In this document: piece by piece, positions 39,004-51,407 of the stretch | How the letters are laid out: every line of letters starts with the position of its first letter | How positions within the stretch are numbered: the stretch's first letter is position 1 | DNA from: Gari tellinella | Lineage: Eukaryota; Mollusca; Bivalvia; Cardiida; Psammobiidae | Direction: 5' to 3' | DNA: 64,000 nt | NCBI GenBank assembly: GCA_922989275.2 | Contig: OV277871.1 | Coordinates: 3,906,001-3,970,000, forward strand | Translations under genes and position numbers: made by a program | Notes under the pieces: generated by a model | Seen by the model: the letters and a program-made list of their open reading frames with translations, nothing else | Databases searched by the model: none | Told to the model about the DNA's origin: nothing

Positions 39004-42000
39004 TCAGTGATCGAAGTTTAGGTCAGTGTGACCTAGTCGCTCTTTCATCATCTCCAACAAACGCTGTTGTAGCTCTTCTGGCAGGATTGATTTCCATCCG
39101 CTCAATGAACCTGCAAGTGTAATATAGATACAAGAGAGTGTTGAGCATTGATAGTCCGAAACTCCGCTTCATACATTACCCGATAAATACGCATTTTATG
39201 CATTAGTTTATTCCCTAATTTATTCCCCTATTTAACCCATTTATGCCAAGTGGATTCTTCCATACTTATATATTGGATCAATTCAATTTTCATTCAAGAG
39301 ATGTCTGGTCTAAATTTTTATTTTTATAGAAATTCCTATTATAGCAAACATTACATAGAATCAGATCACCCCGCATGATGTGGTGTCTGATTGGAGTATA
39401 TGTTGTTTACCTATGTCCAATCTATGGGGAGGCTAGGCACACATGTGTTAAGAAAATAGTTACAATTTATACAGTCACGAATACGTATCAAATATTTCTA
39501 CATTCTAAGGCGCATTCTGCTTTACTTTTAGCCTGCTTTCAGAAGTTACCTGTCTTTTTAACTGGAAACAGGCTATGGGATAATATGTTAGCTCATTTAT
39601 CCCTGAAAATTAAAATGATCAATTCCAAAAAAGGGCTGCTGTAAAACTTAATGTCATCGACAAATCACCAAAAATGCATATTTGACGTCATCAATGATAT
39701 TTGATGGAAATATGGATAATTTCTTACATGAATGCAAACAAAAATGTACATGTATAAATAAAGCCTTAATTTTGATCGATTTTATATAAAAATTTCACAA
39801 TTATATTACAATTGATTCTATTTTTAACACACTCTAATTTGCTACATTTGTGTTCCAATATGGGTTACCTACTGACATACCATAACAAATAATGGATCAC
39901 CACATTGTTGTATATTCCAATTAATGAAATAGACTATAGGTCTATGAATATGCATACCGCGGCTAGCTCAGAGCCCGGGTTAATTACATACTCTGGCTCC
40001 GGCCTCATTCTCTTAAATAAACGATTAGACCAACGCGCTTGTGTTCGTCTATGTTCTTCGTCTCAACCTAGCTTAACAGTCAGTAGACTTATATTAATAC
40101 ACTAGTACTTACTTAAAGAAGAAATTTTTTAAAACACACATGACTGCTCTTGTCCAATGAAAAGGCCAGAACCTAATGGTAGGTCAAATAAAATGTACTT
40201 ATCAACAAAACAAGTTTTCGTCTGATTTCCTTATTAGTCTGGGGTCCGTTTTACTAAACTACTAAGTCAAAATCGTTTAACTCTATTTTTCGACCCTAAA
40301 CGTTTGCAAACAGCAAATAGCCAGATCAGAGAACGCGCTCTGATCTGGCTATTAGCTGTTTGTAGCAAGTGATAATTAAAAATATAAATTAAAATTTAAA
40401 ATTTTGACTTACGCAAATAATTTGCGTAAGTTGTTTAGTAAAACGGGCCCCAGGTGAGCAGTTAACTCATTAGTATGGCAATAATTTACCTGTGTTAATA
40501 AAACTTGTAGACTTGTCTGTTTTGGTGTAGTCCTCAATAAAAGAGAAGTTGACCAGTTTGTTATCCCTCATATTGTCTATTCTAGTATGTTCAATGATTT
40601 TCTCCACGTCTGTATCTGTGAGGTCTTTGCCAAGGAACTTTGCAATATTGTTTATGACAGTCTTTTTGTCCTGAATACAGATATACACTCAGACTTGACA
40701 TTAAAGCTTCTGGATCTGTAAGCTACTTAACCCATTACTCCATTGATACACCTTTTCTTCATTGCTCCTCAAAAAAAAATAGTTCGCTTTATAAATAATA
40801 GTCATGAACATGCAACATAAGAAATAGTTTCTACATCCTAGTAGATGGTAGCTAAGAGCAGGCTGACACTACAAGTCATTATACACCTTACGTGCACATC
40901 CTGCTTTACTTTCAATATACTTTAAGTGGCCACCAATCTGCAAAACTAAAAACAGGCTACGTATGTGGTAAGGGGACAAAAGTAAAGACAGGAAAAATGT
41001 TTGGCAACCACTTGAAATATTATGGAAAACTCCCAAGTTTTTTAGTATTGTCCATTTACTCTCTTGGTTGTTTTAACAATATATTGCAAACTGACAAACA
41101 GTGTATACCCTATCAGGGTTTCTGTATTAGCCATCTGATATAGGTCTAAACTTAGCATAGGTCAAGTTCACTTTTCACAGTTACACTGTTTGTAAATGGC
41201 GCTTATACAGGTCACCAGCGTTCAATGTGTTATGCTTTACCTTTGTCATGCAATAAGCAGTCATGCACTAGTCCTGAGGGGACCATCTTACAAAACGTCG
41301 TACGACAAATACTGTCCTAAGTCAGTTTCTAAAATCCTCAATTCTTATTGATTTCTCCATCTAATCCTGTCTTGTGACATCTCTTTGGAATCGTCTTTTC
41401 AAGACGATTCCAAAGAGATGTCACAAGACCGGGTTAAATAGAGAAATTGAGTGTATTTTAAAGTTTTGACCTACGACCATTTTTGGCGTACGACGTTTCG
41501 TAATACGGGTCACTGAACAAATCCAATATTTCCTCACTCATTTCAGCATCAAATCCTATGGTGTTACTACTCATTAGAATCGTCTCAAAGAGACGGTTCT
41601 AATGAGTAGTGACACCATAGGGTTCAATACAGAAATATATATATTTTTTTAAAAATCTCCCATTTATATATGGAGCTCTGGTTGAAAGTGTTAACCGTTC
41701 CACTGACAACACTGGCGTTTGCAAACAGTTTTGATCCTTAGACGCCGCGTAACACGGCATCTGAACCTGTTTGACACCCATCTAATATCAATGCTTCTTA
41801 AGTAGAATTCCAAAGTTTATCAATAAAAGCAGACGGAAACAAAACATTGAGCAGACGATATTATGGCAGTGGCCGTGTTAGACGGGTTATTACGTCATAA
41901 TGGCAGCGAAATGGCTAAACTGTAAACGAAATGTACCTTGATTATGTCCTTGTAGTGGACAAACAAAATATTGTCATCATGTCTGTGTTCCCAGTACTCT

Positions 42001-45000
42001 AACACATGACGCCACCATGGACAACCATACACTATATAGACAAAACAAACAAACAAGCCATGATATACAGCGTGGACCATCTTTAACCCTTTTACTCTCA
42101 ATGACGTCATAAAGCGCATTTACAAACAGTTTTGATCCTGATCAGACGCCACGTAACGCGGCGTCTGATCAGGATCAAAACTGTTTGCCACTTGTTTTTA
42201 AATAACATTGCAAGGTTATGTTATACTGTAAACAGAACCTAACGTTTGTGTTTCGGACTCGTATTTCGGAAAACGATTAAAACTCGGGAAAATCTCGTTT
42301 TTATCTTTTTCTAAAAGACTCGTTCTATAAATCCAATACATTATGAACACTTATGTAAGATCCTATATCTACACTAGCTTATTTAGATTGACATTGTTTA
42401 AATAACTACACTGGTATATTTTCATGAGCATTGTTTATACATGTATATACGTGTAGTAAACCTTGGTAACATTATACTGCATGAGTCTTGTTTTATGTAA
42501 TGAATTTCGGTAACATTATTGTACTTTAGTTTATTCGCATAAATCTTGGTTTCATAATTCTACAATCATTATTTTGCATGGACGAAACTTTTACACTGTT
42601 TATTTGATCAATTAGTTAAAGTGGTAAGCAGACATGCTTGAATAAGCACGTTGTTGCTTATGACAGGTGATTGCTTATTGCAAAATAGAAGTAAAGCAGA
42701 GAGCTCCTACAGGATTATCTTGTATTGTTTTGTTCTGCATTTAGCTGGATCCTGTCTGAAAAAGGTAATCTGTTGATTTTTTATTAACTCACCTGAAACT
42801 TCAAATGGAAGATCCCAGTTCCCAATTAAGTTTAGTCTTTTATTAACTATTTAATGTTGCTTTTTTTTTTATTTTATTGCTAAATGACAAAGAGGACACA
42901 CCGCGATCAGATGGTTCCTTTAGGAGCACTCCGATCTGGTTTTACGCTATTTGTCTAGGACAAGTGTACTCTTCACATGTACATTAACCGTAAAGGATGA
43001 ATATACCTGTCGCCTTGGCTCAATGAGTTAATGGAATAATACACATGTAACTGTTATTTACCTTTGTCTTCCAGAAACTGTTCAACAAAATCATGAAGAC
43101 TAGTTTCTTTGATTGTCTGGAAATGTTTCAGCAAGCCATACAAGCTTATAGATGTTGGTCCTGGGTGTCGAGCGACATATACAACTTTCCCCTTTCCTGC
43201 CTTAATATCATCTGGCAACATATAATAGTGTAGGTGACTTTTGACCATTCGAGGATCAGCAGTAGCTTCAATATGACCTAGCCCTGAAAAACATAAATCA
43301 TATAAGTTAAAGTCTGCAAAGGCGATGCAGTCATCTGTTGCATATTGTTGTTGTCTCTAAGAAGGATTTACATCCGCTCAAAGCCATGTAAAGGGGCATC
43401 ATCTCATTCATTGAAGCTCATTATTGTGGGGACGTTATCTTGTGTTAGACACTCAGAGCAGATGCTTATGAAACGTTTTAGACAAGTTTGAGATTTTTTG
43501 ATTGGCCAGATTTTAGTACAGTGGAGAATGTGTTATTCTTTCCCAATAAACGCGTTTACGCTAAAACTATTATTTGCAGTGCAAACAGTTTGGAGCCAGA
43601 TCAGACGCCGGGTAACCCGGCGTCTGATCAGGCTCCAAACTGTTTGCCACCATGATAAACATGAAATATCAGAATTGTTCAAAAGTTGTACTTTTCTACG
43701 TTTTATTGTTTTGCGTTTGCGTACGTTTGCGTTTAAACGGGAAAGAATAACAGATTCTCCACTGTATAAGGACAAGCCGTTCCCATGCATTCAGAAGTAT
43801 TTACACCAGTGACCATGATCTTGAAAAAAGTTTCGAAATCTGCGTTTAGGTTTGGAATAATGCTTAAAACTCCTGTGTACCTTGAGATATTGCTTTCATA
43901 TTAATTTTGGTGTGCATGTGAATATGGACAAGACGTTTCCATGCATATTCAAGTTTTAAACCAGTGAAATTGACTTTGAAATTAGGGCACGTGTTTAAGT
44001 TTCGAAATCTGCGTTTAGATTCCCAAAAGAGTTTATTATTCCTATGTACCTAAAGGTACTACTTACATATTTTGTTTGGCTGTGTATATGGACCAGGGTC
44101 CCGTTTCATAAAGCTTCTTACGACAAAAGTTGTCGTAAGTCAGATCATAAAAAGTCTCGATTATTATTTATTTCTCCATCTAATCCTGTCTTGTGACATC
44201 ATTTTGGAATCGTCTTGAAAAGACGATTCCAAAAAAGATGTCACAAGACAGGATTTGATGGAGGAATCAGAAATTAAATGTATCTTAAAGTTTTGAATTA
44301 CGACAACATTTGTCGTAAGATTTTTTATGAAACGCGCCCCAGACCTTTCCATGCACTCTAATAGGTTGACCTCTGTGACATTGACCCCGGAGTCTGCTTT
44401 TAAGTTTCTAAAGGTGCCGATGGAGAGCTTTATTGTCTCTCTGACAACTCTCGATAAGTAAAGAAATCTTAAGACGAGAGTAAAACAGTTTGATTCAATA
44501 TCACACACCGCGTCAAGCAGCGTCTGATCTGGATCTAAACTGTTTGCACAAGTCAGAAAAGTCGCAACCAGCAGGCAAAGTATCAAGCCAGATGGCAGTT
44601 TAAAGCAGGAAGAAAGTAAAACAGAAGAAGCATGAAAAAGGTCATCATATATAATGTGAATATATGTTTTTTATGAAAATACATTTCGATCAGGAATAAG
44701 TAAAGATGCGTAAAGGTGTTTCTTTGAGAAAAAAGTAAAAGTGCGTAAAAGTGTGAAAAGATGTTTCTATGAAGGACGAGTAAAGGTGAGAAAATGCATT
44801 TTATAATAAAGGTGTGAAACGGCATTTCTGTGATCGACAGGATCAGATCTACTGATTTCATTAGAAACAAAATGAAGACAAAAACTTTAGCCATACCTCC
44901 ATGATGGGGTATCTTAGTTATACAGCAGTCAGCGAAGAGAATCCGAGCAGGCTGGGACACAGTGTTCGCCTTTTCAAAGTCCATAGTGTTCACTAGATAG

Positions 45001-46649
45001 GTGAGTTCCTGGGTAAGTGTGGTACCTAAAATATGCCATACAAGTCGAACTTCGATATCTCGATATATATTCGTATTTTCAAAGTTAAAACGTGGATCCA
45101 TAAGCAAACTTGTGAGTTTTGACTGATATGTTCGACGTTTGAAAGAGATTCTGAATTAGTGAAATTAACATGTAGAAATATGAGTAAGTTCGACTTATAA
45201 CAAATAGATGAGTAAATACTACTAGTAGGATGTTATTTCGTTCACTGCCTTACCCCGACTACAGTAGTTACTTGCAGACAGTTCGGATCCTGATCAAACG
45301 ACGCGTACCGCGGCATCTGACCAGAATTCTAACTGTTGGACACTCACTATGATATTAAAGTGAATATACCTCAAAGTTTGATTTGAGAAACAAAAGCAGA
45401 CGACACTGTTTTAAAATCCGATGATGTCACGGCAGTGAAGGAGTTGCATGTAAAACTGTTTATTGGCACAGTATTCCCTACAACGGCTCTCCGCACAACC
45501 ATACCATCTTCACAACAACGTTTGCCGCTGTTCCCGAAGCTAGACAATTATGAATTATGATTTTTAACTCTTTCACTGCTGCAATATTATTTATACTTAA
45601 AATTGTCGTCTGCTGATTTTCTTAAAGTTACATGATTATTGGATATTTTGACAGAATCAAAACATAATAAAGAGTGGTAAACAGTTTGAATCCAGATCAG
45701 ACGCCGCGTTCAGCGGTGTCTCATCTGTGTTCAAGCTGTTTGCAAATGTAAGCCAAGTCGTGCCCAGCTCTTAAGTGTATCAATGTTCACTCCTTATAAC
45801 AATTCCCTCCGAACAACTTATACAGTTCTTGTCTTCCAGTTGTTGTTGTTGTTGTAGAGAGGGAGCAATATACTTCATTTAAGAAGCATGGAGATTTCGC
45901 GTTACGCGGTGTCTGATCTCGAGCTAAACTGCAAATACCAATTAAGTGGCACGCTATAGACATATAGGACATTGCACGAGTGCTCATAATTTATTGCATT
46001 TATCAAGCGAGTCTTTTAGAAAACGATAACAACGAGGCTTTGTCGTGTTTTAAATCGTTTTCTAAAACGACGATAAATTATGAACACGAATGATATATTA
46101 TAATATAACATAGAGAAGTTGTTTCCTGGTTTTTTCCACACTTATCGCAGCCTTTGAAGTCAAGTGAGTGCTCAGCGCGAAACAAGTATACAGGAAAAAG
46201 GTTGTTCCAAATTAACTAAGTTCACTAGCATAACGTTTCTTTCATGTTATGTATTAATAAAAATGTCCATGCAGATCAAGTAACGATGAATTAAACAAAA
46301 ACTTTATCAACTGAACCTACATGAAGGAATGACGACGTTAGATATTAAACGCATTCAACGCATTGTAATTACGTCATAAGTACACGCCGTCGTGACATAC
46401 CTCATTTGTATAGTTATACCACTAGTATTATATGAAAAATAAACAACGGGTGTTATTCAACGCTCACACCGTCTGTTATGTTATAAGAAGTGGTAAGACA
46501 ACAAACCTGATCGTGGAAACCCACATATCCAAACATCTGAATCGTGAACTTTGAAACTTGCAAGCTTGTCCGTTTCCAATGATCTGTTGACTACTGCGCC
46601 GTTATATTCCATGTAATATTTCTTCATCTTTTCCTCTTCCATGGTCTAC
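39004..46649 (-). CDS. Cytosolic-type sulfotransferase, complete gene (copy 1)
   Basis: Transfers a sulfonate from PAPS to a small acceptor in the cytosol (family knowledge). Six exons on the - strand: 46649-46507 (ATG at 46642-46640 after 7 nt of 5' UTR), 45025-44897, 43283-43062, 42031-41937, 40670-40490 and 39110-39004; 870 coding nt, 289 aa, all phases consistent. Seen: PAPS loop GFPRSGTTLTQ (residues 41-51; Arg44 where most SULTs have Lys), VKSHLHYY with the likely catalytic His105, YVARHPGPTSIS with Arg127 and Ser135 at the 3'-phosphate positions, WEHRHDDNILFVHYKDI, and C-terminal FINTGSLSGWK. The usual RKGxxGDWK is here NTGSLSGWK, so two basic PAPS-binding residues are missing. Length is normal for SULTs. 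Introns hold MITEs. Substrate unknown. Confidence 0.92.
40240..40452. repeat. GGGCCCGTTT-like MITE variant with AAACAG core
   Basis: TGGGGTCCGTTTTACTAAAC to GTTTAGTAAAACGGGCCCCA. The centre is GCAAACAGCTAATAGCCAG and complement, the core hairpin of another family. Ends 38 bp from the sulfotransferase exon at 40490, inside its last intron. Confidence 0.72.
40727..40975. repeat. AAGCAGG-core MITE, diverged
   Basis: TTAACCCATTACTCCATTG arm with a decayed right arm; in the intron between sulfotransferase exons 4 and 5. Confidence 0.55.
41278..41509. repeat. GGGCCCGTTT-family MITE
   Basis: GGGGACCATCTTACAAAACG to ACGTTTCGTAATACGGGTC with TCGTACGAC arms. Followed directly by a hAT-like copy (41512-41675) that lacks its left end. 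Confidence 0.7.
41690..41880. repeat. GACGTCAT-type repeat
   Basis: GTTAACCGTTCCACTG, core AAACAGTTTTGATCC with GCCGCGTAACACGGC, then ATAAAAGCAGACGGAAAC and ATTATGGCAGTGGC. Located in the intron between sulfotransferase exons 4 and 5. Confidence 0.6.
42118..42187. repeat. AAACAGTTTTGAT palindromic core
   Basis: Perfect hairpin ACAAACAGTTTTGATCCTG/ATCAGACGCCACGT...; the right arm reads GCGTCTGATCAGGATC, AAAACTGTTTG. In a sulfotransferase intron. Confidence 0.75.
42893..43031. repeat. CGAGTATACTCGTC-family MITE fragment
   Basis: GAGGACACACCGCGATCAG..., CAAGTGTACTCTTCACATG and TCGCCTTGGCTCAATGAG match one arm of the family. About 30 bp from sulfotransferase exon 3. Confidence 0.45.
43519..43764. 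mobile_element. TA-flanked CAGTGGAGAA MITE, best copy
   Basis: 246 bp, TA at 43517-43518 and 43765-43766, ends CAGTGGAGAATGTGTTATTC and GAATAACAGATTCTCCACTG, core AAACAGTTTGGAGCCAGATC with GCCGGGTAACCCGGC. In the sulfotransferase intron between exons 2 and 3. Confidence 0.85.
44096..44340. repeat. GGGCCCGTTT-family MITE
   Basis: GGGTCCCGTTTCATAAAGC to TTTTATGAAACGCGCCCC, arms TTACGACAAAAGTTGTCGTA, centre intact. In a sulfotransferase intron. Confidence 0.78.
44485..44550. repeat. AAACAGTTTGAT core, diverged
   Basis: AAACAGTTTGATTCAATATC...GCGTCTGATCTGGATCTAAAC; the arms mismatch at several places. Confidence 0.5.
45250..45440. repeat. GACGTCAT-type repeat
   Basis: Core GACAGTTCGGATCCTGATC..., then AAAAGCAGACGACAC and CGATGATGTCACGGCAGTGAA. 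Intron between sulfotransferase exons 1 and 2. Confidence 0.5.
45566..45780. repeat. GACGTCAT-type repeat, reversed
   Basis: TTTTTAACTCTTTCACTGC, TTGTCGTCTGCTG, then AAACAGTTTGAATCCAGATC and GACGCCGCG. Intron between sulfotransferase exons 1 and 2. Confidence 0.5.
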
Positions 46650-47149
46650 CTAAAATCTGAATAAGTTTTTATTGACTAAATGTTTAACAACGATCATCTG
46701 CCGAGTCTCAAGAATTCAACACCTGTATTTGACTTATCATGAACCCCTGGAACTTTTAATGGAAATTCCAGTTTCAATCTAAGGCTAGTCTAGTTTTTAT
46801 CTCGCTGGATAAAATACCAAAAGAGCTTATTTTGCCACCCAGTCGCTTGTGTCGCCGTTCGCGTCAACATCTTCTATGTCATGCCCTTTGAGTCTTTGAC
46901 ATACATATTTTATACTTGAAGCACCTATGCCTAGGGACAAGTCCTTTCCATCCATGTGAAAAGTATAATCCCCGTGACCTTGACCGCAGCCACAGCTTTT
47001 ATGCTTGCAGCACAAATACATAGGGATACATAGGGATAGCTATGCAGACCGTTCCATTCTTATGCACATTTGAACCCTGTGACATTAACCTTTACTATAC
47101 TGACAACTCTTATTAAATAATAAGGGTTGTTTTGTGCAAGTATATTGTA
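46650..47149. other. Upstream region of sulfotransferase copy 1
   Basis: The seven non-coding bases before the ATG follow a tttag acceptor, so a non-coding first exon and the promoter should lie here or further right. No TATA or initiator is convincing. 46790-47040 holds loosely duplicated sequence (CATAGGGATACATAGGGATA) and nothing else recognised. Confidence 0.4.
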
Positions 47150-47299
47150 AATTGAAATAGTGCAGACACTGATCATATGGCTCATTTAAGAGTCCTCTGA
47201 TCAGGATATACACTGTTTACATAGTACAAGTGTACTCTTTAAAAGTAAACTGTTAGTAAATGACGAGTATACACGTTGCTAGGGTTATATTAGTTAAAT
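47150..47299. repeat. CGAGTATACTCGTC-family MITE
   Basis: ATAGTGCAGACACTGATCAT, TCAGGATATACACTGTTTAC, AAATGACGAGTATACACG, GCTAGGGTTATATTAG. One full arm and centre. Confidence 0.55.
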
Positions 47300-47407
47300 T
47301 GCTAACTTGTGGCAGTCACAGACTCCGTAGAATTATATCATATTGATGGGAGTAAAGGTGGTTGAATATTGTTGAAGATCATTTAACTTGCACTTATAAA
47401 AATGTGC

Positions 47408-47640
47408 ATTTTTATGACCCAGTACGGCTTAGTCTGGAGCATATCATACTAATTAGTTTGCTCTCTCTGTGTCTGTCTGTCTGTCTATTCACAACTTTAA
47501 CATTGGCCATAGCTTTGTGGTTACATGGGATAGAGACTTCGTATTTGGCATGGGTATTCAATCTAATAAGCGCTTGAGCTCCACATAAGTTGGGTCATGT
47601 GATAGGAAGGTCAATGTCGTTTAGAGATCATGGTCACATC
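47408..47640 (+). repeat. Decayed ATGCCCCC-type stem-loop repeat
   Basis: TTTTATGACCCAGTACGGC, TGTCTGTCTGTCTATTCAC, AACTTTAACATTGGCC parallel the copy at 36156. Confidence 0.5.
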
Positions 47641-47855
47641 AGGGACCCGGAGCACAGTGTTTCATAAACACATCTTATTGTATCATATTTTGATAATGCG
47701 GCATCTGTATATCCGGGATACTGACGGAAATTGATACATAAAACGAAAATAATACTTTAATGATACAGCAAAACCTGTCTATGACGACCACTGACTTGTA
47801 TTACTTATTAGGTGTTTAGGGAACGTTTTTGTACAATCGTCCGTTAAAAATGCAT

Positions 47856-48278
47856 ATACAAACAGACAGGCATACACAAAGACACAGAGAGACAGGGAAG
47901 AGATGCTGAGAGACGGACAGTGAGAGCGAGCAGACAGGAATACAGAGGGAGACAGACAGAGGGAGACATATATACAAACATGAGAGAAAGACAGAAAGAG
48001 ACAGACATACAAACAGAGAGACATATATATATATATATATAAATATATATACAGAGAAATACAGACAGACAGAAAGAAAACAGACACAAACAACCAGACA
48101 GAGAGAGAATGAAAGAGAGACAAATTAATATATCGGCACGGACATACAGACTGAGAGAGACAGACGGAGAGACATGAAGAGAGGCAGATAGAGAGATGAC
48201 GAGAGAGAGAGGGAGAGAGAGGATTACAAACGGAGAGATGTGAGACAGAGAGAAAGAAAGTCAGTCAGACAGACATAC

Positions 48279-48314
<36 letters not shown>

Positions 48315-48345
48315 TGCGACAGAGAGATAGAGAGAGACAGACACA
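47856..48345. repeat. Long purine-rich GACA/GAGA microsatellite
   Basis: About 490 bp of ACAGAGAGACAGG-type sequence with a short (AT)n at 48025-48050 and (GA)n at 48281-48312. Nearly all + strand bases are A or G with C only in GACA units. Apparent open frames on the - strand here are repeat artefacts. Confidence 0.88.
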
Positions 48346-48659
48346 CACACCGTAAAACATGAAAAAGATGACAAGCAAATAGTCTTAAATTTACATGTAG
48401 TCAAAATAAACTCTCACCTTATACAAAGCTAGGAAGTTTCAAGTCTATGTATATCTACCGACATTTATTGTAAACACTATTTTATCAGTCTTAACAGGTC
48501 AAAAACCAGAGGAGGTTAATGGCTTATGTATATAGTACTGTTCATGACAACGAATAATTATTGGTGTCTATTTACTCCCAATATCCACTTGTAAATATTA
48601 GATATAGTTATATAGGTCGTCATCCTTCACTTGTGTTAACCCTTCTCCTGCTATATCCA

Positions 48660-49030
48660 TATACTGTCGCATTTTGAAAACAGTGTAGATAAAGATCAGA
48701 CCTGATCAAGATCTGTACTGTTTTCTTATAGGAGCAGTCTTATATGAGTATACGAGTATATCGTAATTCAGATGATAAATATTCATATAGTGTGAAGTTT
48801 AAGAACATATTCACCAACGAGAAGAGTTGATAATGGCTATACAGTCTATTGACTATTTCACTTTTTGCATGCTTGGTCATTTTGTCGTCTGCATAATTGT
48901 TCTCTGCTACTGTTCTAAAAATAGAATTTTCAAAATGTCTTCTCAAAATAGGGTCAGGGTGTACAGTTTGGATCCTGATGAGACACCGCATTATATAAAC
49001 TGTTTGAAAAGGTTAATATTTTCCGCCGCT
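48660..49030. repeat. Degraded core hairpins
   Basis: AAACAGTGTAGATAAAGATC...GATCTGTACTG near 48679 and TACAGTTTGGATCCTGATG near 48961; fragments of the core family, both missing arms. Confidence 0.4.
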
Positions 49031-49064
49031 AGCGTGCAAATAGCTAATCCTTTTAACACTGTGT

Positions 49065-49282
49065 CCATTAACCCCTTCTATGCCATGACGTCGTCAAGTT
49101 TAAACAATTGTCGTCTGCTTTTATTTCTTAAATTTTATTATTTGCTATTTTGACTGTAGAAATATTGAAATGAGTGTCAAACAGTTTGAATCCTGATCAG
49201 ACGACGCGTCACGCGGCATCTGATCAGGATCCAAACTGTTTGCAAAAAACTGTTGTGCTCGGGGTAAGGCAGTGAAGGGGTT
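49065..49282. repeat. GACGTCAT-type repeat, nearly full
   Basis: TTAACCCCTTCTATGCCATG at the left and GGCAGTGAAGGGGTTAA at the right, GACGTCGTC arm, core AAACAGTTTGAATCCTGATC with GACGCGTCACGCGG. Confidence 0.65.
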
Positions 49283-50125
49283 AAGCAGACGACAGTTAGC
49301 CACTTAGTGTTGAAAGAGTTGAACCGAAATAGAAATATACTGAACAAAAGCAGTTAGGGATATTAACATTTTCTTTGGAATGAAAGAAAAACAAACGAAG
49401 TAATGGAATCTAAAGCTTATAATTTTATTACATTGTTTTATTTTACCCTGAAAAAAATAAATCTGTTTGAATATACATCACTATTTTGTACAATAAATAA
49501 AATACATGTATGAAAGTTTATATGTTGTCATCTAATGATTCTTTGAAAGTTCACATATTAACGTGTGTGTCCACACTTTGTAGCTATGCAGGACTCACAA
49601 CGACGGCACTCCTTATAATCTGGAGCTGGGACGTAGGTGACCAATTAGAACTTTTGTTGAGTGTATGTTTTCATATGTTTTGTTTATCTTTTATTCCAAG
49701 GTACACGTTCGGTAAATATTAATATCCCTAAATTTTTTTATATAGTAAATACAGCAATACGTACAGGGGAGAAGGCACCATTATTTCCCTCCCCGTTTAA
49801 ATGCAAACAAACACAAAACATTGCAATAAAATGTGTAGAAAAATAGATTCGACAACTTTTCGAAATTTCTAACGATTTAGTCTAATCAGAGTGGCCAATG
49901 GTTTGGAGCATGCTTTGATTATCCTGTCACTCCGGTGTATAGATCTAGCTCCAAACTGTTTACAATCAACCTCTTTGTTTGGTATTATAGACGCATTTAT
50001 TGAAGAAAAGAAGAAGTCATTGTATGTCATGTTTTTAAGTTGCAAACTTTCGAAGGGATGGATATTTTTATATTCAGGTAGCTCATTAACCAATTTGTGC
50101 GCACAATCCGATATATGGGACATAG

Positions 50126-50188
50126 GCAAACAGTGTAGACTGATCAGACGCCGCATAATGCGGCGTCTGATCAGTCTACACTGCTTGC
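50126..50188. repeat. 63-bp palindromic core, GTGTAGAC type
   Basis: GCAAACAGTGTAGACTGATC, centre GACGCCGCATAATGCGGCGTC, then the inverted arm with one mismatch (CTGCTTGC). Stand-alone core copy. Confidence 0.8.
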
Positions 50189-51407
50189 TGATAGGATTTT
50201 CAAGGTAAAACAAAACGAAAATGAAAATTTAGACCAGTCACTCCCTTATCTAAAAAATAGACTTATCCAATATATATAATAAGCATGGAAGAATCCACTG
50301 AGCACAAATGGGTAATGCAGTTTCTGAAAAAGAAAACCCAGCTACATACTGTACGGAAAAGTAACAGAAATGTTACAACGTCACATTTTTCTACATTAAT
50401 TAATTCAATAATCAGTGTCTAAGATAACTGGCTACACATTTTAACAAACGGGTGGTTGAGCAACATAGGGTTTTAAATTACACTACACATGAATACATGT
50501 AACAAATAATCAAGTGAAGGTCGAATCATTCATGCAAAACTATAAATATACAGTAAAGTCTGTACAGGGCTGCCACTTGAGAAAGGAGCATACTTATGTT
50601 TAAAGACAGAAAACTGTTTCATCAAGGCCCCATAACATCCTTAACCCATTAATGCATATCGTCTACAAAATAAGACAAATAGCAAACAATGTAGACTCTG
50701 ATGACACGCGGCAATTAGCACTGTTCCCTATTGCACATGAAGTTATCTACTGTATGGACACACATGGCAGTGTTAAATGCGTTATCCTGACGTACATGGT
50801 TTGAATAAGACAACCCATTAAATTTTCGTTGGCCACCATACACGGATTTTACAGTAACTTAAAATAAATTTGTTTAGCTTACACGGTTAATACGCCATGA
50901 ACAGATGATAGCCCTCTGATCAGGGTCTACACTGTTTTGTCATTTTGAAATATACGCGTATTGTTAAATTCAACCCTTGAAAGTTACAAATGGACTAGAC
51001 TTATTCTGAAATTTGAATTGTCCATTAAAAGTTTCAGGGGTGAATGAGTTAAGGTAAGGATTAGTATTGAAACATGTGTTTCAAAGATAGTTTGTCTAAT
51101 GAGCTCAGTTTGAACTCCAATCTGTTGGTAAAAGGAAGTACAAATTTACAAAACCAATGTTCTGTCTATTGGGCTTGCTAAAGACCGGTGTATTACATTC
51201 TAGTCAAAATAAAGGCAACGCATGCTAAATTTGATGTATACAAGGAATTTTTATCGAGTTTTGCAGAATATTATTATTAAACTCGTTTACGGTGATTTTG
51301 TGTTGTAAAAAGTGTCATTTTGCCTTTGGGACCAAGGTTATAAAGCTTTTGAGCTGAGTCTAAAGTCACGCTTTATAACCTTTGACCCAGGATTTCAGTC
51401 TCTTTAA

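Noticed and set aside
44583..45107. 174-codon - strand frame in the sulfotransferase intron
   Set aside because: Only its middle (44897-45025) is a real exon; the rest is intron read through the donor.
47779..48123. Cys/Ser/Leu-rich - strand frames
   Set aside because: Translation of the GACA/GAGA microsatellite.
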